Source: Methanosarcinales archaeon (GTDB lineage Archaea > Halobacteriota > Methanosarcinia > Methanosarcinales > Methanogasteraceae). From it: 6,182 nt of DNA. The translations under genes and the position numbers were made by a program. The number at the start of each line of letters is the position of its first letter. The first letter of the stretch is position 1. The stretch covers positions 1 through 6,182 of the forward strand of contig DAOUXE010000074.1 of the NCBI GenBank assembly GCA_030666765.1, written 5' to 3'. A model generated the notes under the pieces. The model was not told the origin of the DNA, searched no databases, and was given only the letters and a program-made list of their open reading frames with translations. Shown here piece after piece: positions 1 to 5,247 of the stretch.

Positions 1-193
1 ATATTGTGATAGGATGCAGCACCTAACAACAAAATGCAAATAACGGTATAGGTATTTTCCGGGCGTACGTATTCATTCTCTCATCCTATAGTTGCCAGGG
101 TGTACTTGCACAGAACTCTTCAGAACGAGCAATCTTTAACTAGTGAAAAAAAGTTAAAATCCGTAAACATTATCTACCATCACGAGAAAAATA
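1..193. other. AT-rich non-coding flank, no supported gene
   Basis: I see no supportable gene here. A short plus-strand reading frame (positions 3-26, ending in TAA) could be the last codons of a gene entering from the left, but eight codons prove nothing. On the minus strand, positions 1-75 stay open in one frame to the left edge and read as a hydrophobic stretch (ICILLLGAA), without a convincing start. An 8-bp inverted match, ATAGGATG at 9-16 and CATCCTAT at 82-89, is too short and too widely spaced to call. The A-rich stretch 140-175 probably contains the promoter of the following gene, but no TATA box stands out. Confidence 0.4.
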
Positions 194-199
194 TTGGTA

Positions 200-204
200 G
201 GAGG
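200..204 (+). promoter_or_regulatory. Ribosome binding site of the YwbE-family gene
   Basis: GGAGG, inside GGTAGGAGGA, ends 7 nt before the ATG at 212, which is ideal Shine-Dalgarno spacing. It decides the start. The in-frame ATG at 206 is only 1 nt from the motif and the TTG at 194 lies upstream of it, so neither is likely to be used. Confidence 0.85.
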
Positions 205-211
205 AATGTAT

Positions 212-439
212 ATGAATGGAACTATTAGAGATACTATTAATTTGGGATCACATGTTGCAATCGTATTAAAAAAGGACCAAAAAACAGGTAAACTCACAAC
301 AGGAGTTGTTCAACGCATATTAACAAATTCCCGGACACATCCACACGGAATTAAAGTTCGTCTGGAAAGTGGTGAAATAGGCAGAGTGAAGGAAATTTTA
401 GATCAGGAGCCGATGGCGCCATCGGTGCAAACACGCTGA
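212..439 (+). CDS. ywbE: YwbE family protein (DUF2196), 75 aa
   Basis: This is a small basic cytoplasmic protein of the YwbE/DUF2196 family, whose molecular role is unknown. It has the whole family signature: an N-terminal MNG, a VAIVLKKDQKTGKLTTGVV segment (about residues 11-30), then ILTNSRTHPHGIKVRLESG and IGRVKEIL (about 32-61). The length and the Gly/Val-rich alternation suggest a small beta-barrel of SH3/KOW type; that fold is my inference. The start at 212 is fixed by the GGAGG at 200-204 and agrees with the family's usual N-terminus. The last 12 or so residues (QEPMAPSVQTR and the residue before) do not look like the family. They are encoded by DNA that reads, on the other strand, as the end of a decayed surface-protein fragment, so the natural C-terminus may have been replaced. 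The gene converges with the minus-strand genes downstream and stands alone on its strand. Confidence 0.85.
   Translation: MNGTIRDTINLGSHVAIVLKKDQKTGKLTTGVVQRILTNSRTHPHGIKVRLESGEIGRVKEILDQEPMAPSVQTR
410..425. repeat. Perfect 16-bp palindrome at the ywbE 3' end
   Basis: CCGATGGCGCCATCGG equals its own reverse complement over all 16 bases, without a spacer. It lies inside the last codons of the YwbE-family gene, where family similarity stops, and at the distal end of the minus-strand surface-protein remnant. With no loop it is a poor transcription terminator. It could be a protein binding site, a recombination scar or chance. Confidence 0.8.
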
Positions 440-689
440 AACTTGTGATGTTTACACCAACAACATTGTTTGCAGTATCCGGATACCGCGAACCATTTCA
501 CCTATCCTCAACCCATGCAGTGCCGTTGTATTTCCACACTTTCAAGCTCGATTCGTCCGGACCGCTTACACCCAAGTCCGAATAACTGAGGTTCGGGTAC
601 AGCCATGCCCATATACTCCGGTTCGTGGCGTTGATGAACTCGCCGGTGCCGTACCGTCCGGATGGCATCGGAGCTGTTAGCCACAGCAC
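411..689 (-). pseudogene. Remnant of a surface-protein C-terminal domain, broken by TGA
   Basis: Read on the minus strand from about 672 down, the DNA encodes PSGRYGTGEF, then INATNRSIWAWLYPNLSYSD, GVSGPDESSLKVWKYNGTAW and VEDR, where TGA (498-500) interrupts it. The same frame continues with NGSRYPDTANNVVGVNITSF and SVFAPM. The shape (valine/aspartate, xxLKVWKYNGTAWV, then NITSFSVFAP) resembles the domain near the C-terminus of archaeal secreted or S-layer-like proteins of the pre-PGF kind; that assignment is from memory. The TGA most simply replaces a Trp codon (TGG). No convincing coding sequence precedes about 680: the open frame up to a TGA at 756-758 has no domain character, so the body of the protein is missing. 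At the other end the frame runs into the antisense of the YwbE-family gene. The GTG at 687-689 is the only formal start and need not be real. It lies in the same orientation as, and just downstream of, the secreted DNase gene, so it may be what is left of a neighbouring cell-surface gene. Confidence 0.55.
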
Positions 690-759
690 CAGCGCTCGGT
701 TAAGACTAAACGGATGGCTGGGCAGTGATGCGACCAGGTGGCAGGATCGGTGCGATCAA

Positions 760-1869
760 TCATACTGCCGCCGCCTGCAGGATCATCAGCGCATCAAGCG
801 AGGTCACCCTGCCATCACCGTTAATGTCCGGTTCCGGATCGTATTCGCGGCTGCCAACTGCGATCCGGAGCGCGATCACAGCACGTACAACTTCTGGCGA
901 TGGGTCGGAATCCGCATCCCGGTCACACCGGAACTCCGCATATACCGGATAATGGTCCGATACCGCGGTCGTCTCGCTCACATTTAAGGTGTATTCGACA
1001 TCGAACCTGAACACACCCGCGTCCCCTGTGAAGTCCGATACTGCCGGATTCGTGAGTATGATACGGTCATAAGTGCAGTCGGTGGGTTTTGTGGTCGTAT
1101 CAACGCTGTTGCTTATGCACCAGTAATACCCTCTGCTGTGCATCGTAGAATTTGAATCTTCATCGAAATAAGTACAGTCGGCGTTCAGGTCGCCCATAAC
1201 AATGAAGTCATTCTCATCAGGATGCGTGCTTTGTGCATACCTGACCACATCATCGAGTGCGTTTATCTCTTCGGTTGCCTCATCCGGATCGGTGTGAATC
1301 GCGATGAGGGTGGCATCGAAGTTGCCATCAAGCACCCTGAAAGATGCGATGTATGGTTCCCGGTGGAACGGATCGGTGCCATTAGGTTCCGGGTATGTGT
1401 GCGGCGTGCCGGTCAGTTCAACGATCTGGTTATTGTAGATATAGGCATACTGCTCCTTGCTGGATGTGCGCCCCAGCCGTTTACTCACGATATAGTCGTA
1501 TGGTGCGCTGCTGTTCGCATTCACGACATCGGTCAGTGCAGGAAGCGCGGTCTGGGATTTATCCCTGATCTCCTGTATGGCAACAATATCATAAGTACGG
1601 ATAATCTTTCCAAGCACCTCCATGACTTCGGGCTTCGTTGCTTTGCTTTTTCCGAATATCTGTATGTTAAACGCACCCAACCGGAGTGTTTCACCATCAT
1701 CGAGTTGATCAAGGTATATACCCTCAGTTGGATGTAGTTTGTCCGGTAGCCTCATACCATAAGGATCGCCCTTGCCTTGGCCGCAGTCAGACCATGCAGC
1801 TACATGCGGGACATACAGAAATAATGTGATAGACATAAGTAGCCACATACGTTTTCCCACAGTATTCAT
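760..1869 (-). CDS. Secreted DNase I-like endonuclease with dockerin-like tail, 369 aa
   Basis: This is predicted to be an extracellular Ca2+/Mg2+-dependent endonuclease of the DNase I (endonuclease/exonuclease/phosphatase) superfamily, cutting DNA phosphodiester bonds. Residues 1-25 form a signal peptide: basic MNTVGKR, a hydrophobic core, and likely cleavage near AA-W26. Residues 62-313 follow mammalian DNase I closely: FNIQ with N68; VAIQEIRD with E100; LGRTSSKEQYAYIY with E139; FHREPYIASF; H192 in AIHTDP; GDLNADC with D227 and N229; TYDRI with D268; SDHYP with D305 and H306. These correspond to the bovine enzyme's N7, E39, E78, H134, D168, N170, D212, D251 and H252. C232 and C265 match its conserved disulfide. 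Residues 326-369 end in one EF-hand-like loop (D348, N350, D352, T356, D359) followed by LDALMILQAAA, as in dockerins, preceded by a helix (VIALRIAVGS) but no obvious first loop. This suggests anchoring to a cohesin or cell-surface partner. The start ATG has a GGGGGA about 10 nt upstream; Met8 and Met12 are alternatives. A TATA-like TTTATGTG on the minus strand (1921-1928) could drive it. Confidence 0.88.
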   Translation of the reverse strand: MNTVGKRMWLLMSITLFLYVPHVAAWSDCGQGKGDPYGMRLPDKLHPTEGIYLDQLDDGETLRLGAFNIQIFGKSKATKPEVMEVLGKIIRTYDIVAIQEIRDKSQTALPALTDVVNANSSAPYDYIVSKRLGRTSSKEQYAYIYNNQIVELTGTPHTYPEPNGTDPFHREPYIASFRVLDGNFDATLIAIHTDPDEATEEINALDDVVRYAQSTHPDENDFIVMGDLNADCTYFDEDSNSTMHSRGYYWCISNSVDTTTKPTDCTYDRIILTNPAVSDFTGDAGVFRFDVEYTLNVSETTAVSDHYPVYAEFRCDRDADSDPSPEVVRAVIALRIAVGSREYDPEPDINGDGRVTSLDALMILQAAAV

Positions 1870-2326
1870 GCCATACCAATCCCCCTACACCCACCATATT
1901 CATACAATCAGCCCGCATAGCACATAAACGTTCCGATCAATCTCATTATCAACTTTCGAGTGTGTTCTGCGGTAAAATTTGTGGATGCAGTGATTCCACG
2001 GGATTTTGTTGGATCTCTGGAATCTTCTGGGGTCGGGTCTTTGGTATCTTGCGTTGCGGTGACCAAACCTCTCAAGGATTTTGATATTTTCCAAATAAAG
2101 TCTCAGAAAACCACATAGTACACATAGTACACAGAGTGACACAGAGGAGGTGAAAGATGAAAATAACAACTCTCTGTGATCCTCTGGAGAAGTGAAAGAG
2201 CGTATGCACTAGCGAATTACAGAGAGCCACCATTAACCAAACTCCCAACCCACACCAGTTCGGGTGCATGCCGCGGTCGAAGACTTATGCTCTCTGGTTG
2301 CAACACCGAGGAGTTTTTCCACAGTC
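1870..2326. other. Intergenic region between divergent DNase and UPF0182 genes
   Basis: No supported gene lies here. A minus-strand open frame (1900-2169) begins with SLCVLCVLCG-type wording, which is what CACAGAG repeats yield when translated, so I treat it as non-coding. From the DNase side the region holds that gene's likely promoter (TATA-like element near 1921-1928), unremarkable sequence to about 2100, the CACAGAG repeat cluster (2112-2187), about 130 bp without recognisable features, and then the UPF0182 promoter. Confidence 0.6.
2112..2187. repeat. CACATAG/CACAGAG tandem and inverted repeat cluster
   Basis: The plus strand carries CACATAGTA twice in direct tandem (2112-2120, 2121-2129). 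CACAGAG follows twice with a 10-nt period (2130-2136, 2140-2146). The inverse CTCTGTG is at 2172-2178, and CCTCTG (2181-2186) pairs with CAGAGG (2142-2147). The cluster can fold as a hairpin with a 7-bp stem and a loop of about 25 nt. Intergenic repeats of this wording are, as I recall, dispersed in many bacterial and archaeal genomes and often mis-called as proteins containing CVLCVLCG. The mobility mechanism is unknown to me. Confidence 0.65.
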
Positions 2327-2336
2327 TTTATAAAAG
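2327..2336 (+). promoter_or_regulatory. Archaeal TATA box of the UPF0182 gene
   Basis: TTTATAAAAG is a near-ideal archaeal TATA box. Transcription normally begins about 22-27 bp after its centre, which falls at or just before the ATG at 2358. No Shine-Dalgarno motif precedes 2337 or 2358, so a leaderless mRNA starting at 2358 is the simplest reading. The ATG at 2337 directly abuts the TATA box and would lie upstream of the transcript. Confidence 0.65.
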
Positions 2337-2357
2337 ATGCGCCCCTTGTCCACCTAT

Positions 2358-5075
2358 ATGAAGCAGGACCGGGATCTATTCAAAGCCATTGCCATCACCC
2401 TATTGGTGATCTTCATCCTGTCCGTATCCGGGATAGTCCGGCTGAGCACCGATTACTGGTGGTTCGATGCTCTTGGCGAATCCCGGATATTCATGATCAG
2501 CTTAAAGGCAAAGGCACTCCTATTTGTACTCTCATCATCGTTTTTCCTCGCGTTTGCCCTGACCAATCTCCGGATATCTTCAAAGTCAAACGAGTCAAAA
2601 TTTTCTTTCAAGCGGAAGTTCATGGTTGTTATGGCAATATCCCTCTTTATAGGGATTGCAAGCTCCGCCAAATGGTTCGTAGTGCTACAGTACCTGAATC
2701 AGGTGCCCTTTAACCTGTATGATCCGATCTTTGCAAAGAACGTATCCTTTTATGTCTTCACCCTACCATTCATGATGGCTTTCCGGAACTTCCTGATGGC
2801 CTGTGTAATAATTACGACCCTCCTGGTGCTAACAGATTACCTGCAGTCCTTCATAGTCCACTTCTTCAAACAGCCAGAGATCATCGCACAAAACGGTACA
2901 ACATACAGTGCTGACTTCAAACTAGCAGTCTCGAACATGGGGCAGAAGGCACTGGTGCACCTGGTGGTCCTTGGTTCATTCTTCTTCGTTCTTCTCGCTG
3001 CAGGTCACTACCTTGCCAGATTCGGAGTCATGTACTCTGAAAAAGGGATCGTGATAGGGGCTGGCTACGCCGATGTCGTCGCATACCTGCCGGTAATCCG
3101 GATACTAATGATCATGGCAGTAATCATCGCAGTACTGTGTTACGTCTGGATATTTGCAGTCTCAAAGAAGCCGAACCCGGGAAAACGGAATATGCTGGTG
3201 TCCGTAATCGTGATTTATCTACTGGTGTCTATACTTGCTCCGTCTGTGATCCCGGGAATTGTGCAGGCTTTCAAGGTTTCGCCAAACGAGGAGAAGCTGG
3301 AACAGCCATACATCAAGAGTAACATCGAGTTCACAAAGATCGCTTATGGACTAACTGACGTGGAGGAGAAAGACTTCTCTGTCGAGATGATGACTCCTGA
3401 AATCCTATCGAACGCGACGGAGACGCTGGATAATGTAAGGATTCTGGACTGGAGACCGCTTATACAGACGTACAAGCAAACACAGGAGATGAGGCTCTAT
3501 TATGACCTTTCGGGGATTGACATCGACCGGTACGATATCAACGGAAACTACACCGAGGTAATGATTGCTCCAAGAGAGATGAATCAGGAACGGCTTCATG
3601 CTCAGGCAAAGACGTGGGTGAATCTCCATCTGGTATATACGCACGGTTTCGGTGTCGTGATGAGCCCTGTAAACAGCGTCACAAAACAGGGCATGCCAAA
3701 CTACCTCATAAAAGATATTCCTCCCATATACACGGTTTCGGATGAAGAACTGCGAATCGAGGTGCCACAGATCTACTATGGCGAGATGGACAATGACTTC
3801 GTGATGGTAAATACCAGAACATCGGAGTTTGATTACCCTGTGGGGGGTGCCAATGAGTACATCCACTACGATGGACGCGGAGGGGTGAAGCTGGACTCAT
3901 CCACAAAGGAACTGCTGATGGCGATGCGCTTTGCTGACATCAAGATAATGCTATCCGGAGAGATCACTCCGGAGAGCAGGATCATGTTTGAGAGGGGTAT
4001 CAGGGACCGGATCTCAAAGATCACCCCGTTCCTCACACTTGACGAAGACCCGTATCTCGTCATCAGCAATGGCAGACTCTTCTGGATGCTGGATGCATAC
4101 ACCGTAACAGACAAATTCCCATACTCAGAGAAGCACGGCTCTATCAATTACATGCGGAACTCCGTAAAGATCGTGGTCGATGCGTACAACGGGGACGTGA
4201 CGTATTATATCGTCGATACCACTGACCCGGTAATCGCAACATACACAAAAATTTTCCCAGGGTACTTCAAGTCCTTTGACCTGATGCCGAACGGGCTTAA
4301 GAAACATGTCAGATACCCCGAAACTTTCTTCGAGGTCCAGTCCGCAATCTACAACACATATCATATGAACAACGTCAAGGTCTTCTACAACAAGGAAGAT
4401 GCATGGCAGATCCCAAGCGAGGTGTACGGGACAGGTGAACAGGTTCTGGTTGATCCATATTACGTCATAATAAAGCTTCCGGGAGGGGTGAAGGGGGAAT
4501 TCGTCCTGATGAGGTCAGTAACACCAATAAAGAAGGACAACATGGTTGCATGGCTTGCCGCACGTTCGGATGAGGAGCACTACGGAGAGCTACTACTCTA
4601 TAAATTCCCCAAAGATACACTGGTATACGGTCCCCTGCAAATCGAAGCGAAGTTCGATCAGGATGCAGAGATATCACAACAATTAACACTCTGGTCACTA
4701 CAAGGATCCAGGGTGACGAGAGGGAACCTGCTGGTGATACCGCTTGGGGATTCGATCCTGTACATAGAGCCGCTCTACATACAGGCAGAGACCGGGCAAC
4801 TACCGGAACTCAAGCGGGTGCTGGTCTCAGACGGCGAGAGTGTGGTGATGGAGGAAGACTTTGCGAGCGCACTCGTTGCACTCTTCGGTGAAACCGGACC
4901 GGGTAGTGCGGCGGAGGCGGGTGCGGAAGAAGGGGAGAAGTCGACTGATGCGCTGATAGCAGAAGCACAGATGCATTATGATGCTATTCTCGATTCCATG
5001 GGCACGAACTGGACCGCATTCGGGGAGAACTTTGATAAGTTAGGCGAGGTTCTCGGAGAGCTGGGATCGGATTGA
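2358..5075 (+). CDS. UPF0182 (COG1615) family integral membrane protein, 905 aa
   Basis: This is a full-length UPF0182 protein, a family of unknown function found in actinobacteria, cyanobacteria, clostridia and some archaea. About seven membrane segments can be seen at residues 9-27, 51-68, 88-106, 138-160, 198-216, 246-268 and 278-296. The family hallmark TDYWWFDALGE follows the first. A large soluble domain (about 300-835) has the strongly conserved blocks EQPYIKSNIEFTKIAYGL, RPLIQTYKQTQEMRLYYDL, VNLHLVYTHGFGVVMSPVN, IKDIPPIY, PQIYYGEMDND, TPESRIMFERGIRDRI, DPYLVISNGRLFWMLDAYT, INYMRNSVKIVVDAYNGDV, TYHMNNVKVFYNKEDAW, NNMVAWLAARSDEEHYG, ISQQLTLWSLQGSRV and RGNLLVIPLGDSILYIEPLY. It ends with the acidic, Ala/Glu-rich linker and final helices usual for the family. 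With an odd number of membrane segments the soluble domain is probably outside; this is inference. The start at 2358 is chosen over the in-frame ATG at 2337 because of the TATA box position. The gene is monocistronic, divergent from the DNase gene, with no visible frameshift or stop. Confidence 0.92.
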   Translation: MKQDRDLFKAIAITLLVIFILSVSGIVRLSTDYWWFDALGESRIFMISLKAKALLFVLSSSFFLAFALTNLRISSKSNESKFSFKRKFMVVMAISLFIGIASSAKWFVVLQYLNQVPFNLYDPIFAKNVSFYVFTLPFMMAFRNFLMACVIITTLLVLTDYLQSFIVHFFKQPEIIAQNGTTYSADFKLAVSNMGQKALVHLVVLGSFFFVLLAAGHYLARFGVMYSEKGIVIGAGYADVVAYLPVIRILMIMAVIIAVLCYVWIFAVSKKPNPGKRNMLVSVIVIYLLVSILAPSVIPGIVQAFKVSPNEEKLEQPYIKSNIEFTKIAYGLTDVEEKDFSVEMMTPEILSNATETLDNVRILDWRPLIQTYKQTQEMRLYYDLSGIDIDRYDINGNYTEVMIAPREMNQERLHAQAKTWVNLHLVYTHGFGVVMSPVNSVTKQGMPNYLIKDIPPIYTVSDEELRIEVPQIYYGEMDNDFVMVNTRTSEFDYPVGGANEYIHYDGRGGVKLDSSTKELLMAMRFADIKIMLSGEITPESRIMFERGIRDRISKITPFLTLDEDPYLVISNGRLFWMLDAYTVTDKFPYSEKHGSINYMRNSVKIVVDAYNGDVTYYIVDTTDPVIATYTKIFPGYFKSFDLMPNGLKKHVRYPETFFEVQSAIYNTYHMNNVKVFYNKEDAWQIPSEVYGTGEQVLVDPYYVIIKLPGGVKGEFVLMRSVTPIKKDNMVAWLAARSDEEHYGELLLYKFPKDTLVYGPLQIEAKFDQDAEISQQLTLWSLQGSRVTRGNLLVIPLGDSILYIEPLYIQAETGQLPELKRVLVSDGESVVMEEDFASALVALFGETGPGSAAEAGAEEGEKSTDALIAEAQMHYDAILDSMGTNWTAFGENFDKLGEVLGELGSD

Positions 5076-5113
5076 TCACAGCAATTCTAATTATGAACTG
5101 TAATTTTGTTTGG

Positions 5114-5179
5114 CGCATACTATCATCATCTTATGCGAATAGTTAACGCGGTATAAAGTAAAAAAATAACATATTTTTT
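5114..5179 (+). terminator. Possible terminator of the UPF0182 gene
   Basis: A hairpin of CGCATA (5114-5119) and TATGCG (5132-5137) with a 12-nt loop lies about 40 nt after the stop codon. It is followed by T-rich sequence with a run of six T (5174-5179) and another at 5204-5209. Archaeal termination relies mainly on U tracts, so the T runs are the stronger part of this call. The stem is short and not adjacent to the T run. Confidence 0.3.
5152..5158 (+). promoter_or_regulatory. Candidate TATA box before the ligase fragment
   Basis: TATAAAG in AT-rich sequence, 90 bp upstream of the first ligase ATG. It would place a transcript start near 5180. In so AT-rich a spacer a match of this kind is weak evidence. 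If real, it means the truncated ligase could still be transcribed on its own. Confidence 0.25.
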
Positions 5180-5209
5180 AAGGAAAATTATTATAATCTT
5201 ATCTTTTTT

Positions 5210-5234
5210 GCTGTTTCGAGTCATCGAGGACAGC
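5210..5234. other. Hairpin upstream of the ligase fragment
   Basis: GCTGT (5210-5214) pairs with ACAGC (5230-5234), and inside it TCGA (5216-5219) pairs with TCGA (5224-5227) around a GTCA loop, with a T·G pair and one bulge between. That gives 9-10 pairs in 25 nt. A run of six T precedes it instead of following it, so it does not look like a plus-strand terminator. It could be a leader structure or part of the inverted-repeat segment that contains it. Confidence 0.45.
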
Positions 5235-5247
5235 GAGAATTTCCAAA

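Noticed and set aside
498..500. TGA as a recoded codon (selenocysteine) in the surface-protein remnant
   Set aside because: The protein lacks a proper start and most of its body, the neighbouring DNA shows rearrangement, and no selenocysteine insertion element is evident. A nonsense mutation is simpler.
625..987. Plus-strand open frames of 120 and 75 codons
   Set aside because: They are antisense to the surface-protein remnant and the dockerin end of the DNase gene, and look like shadow translations.
1222..1737. Plus-strand open frame of 171 codons
   Set aside because: It lies wholly antisense to the DNase gene, whose catalytic motifs are unmistakable. The plus-strand translation has no recognisable motif.
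1900..2169. Minus-strand open frame of 89 codons containing SLCVLCVLCGF
   Set aside because: The cysteine-rich wording is the translation of the CACAGAG repeat. The rest has no domain character, and this kind of frame is a known source of false gene calls.
2112..2187. CRISPR-like array
   Set aside because: The repeat units are 7-9 nt, near-contiguous and without spacers of regular length, and no cas gene is in the window.
2240..2320. tRNA-like pieces (CCAGTTCGGGTGC, GGTTGCAACACC)
   Set aside because: No consistent acceptor, D, anticodon and T stems can be assembled around them.
3405..3866. Minus-strand open frame of 153 codons inside UPF0182
   Set aside because: It is antisense to the most conserved blocks of the UPF0182 soluble domain, and so a shadow.
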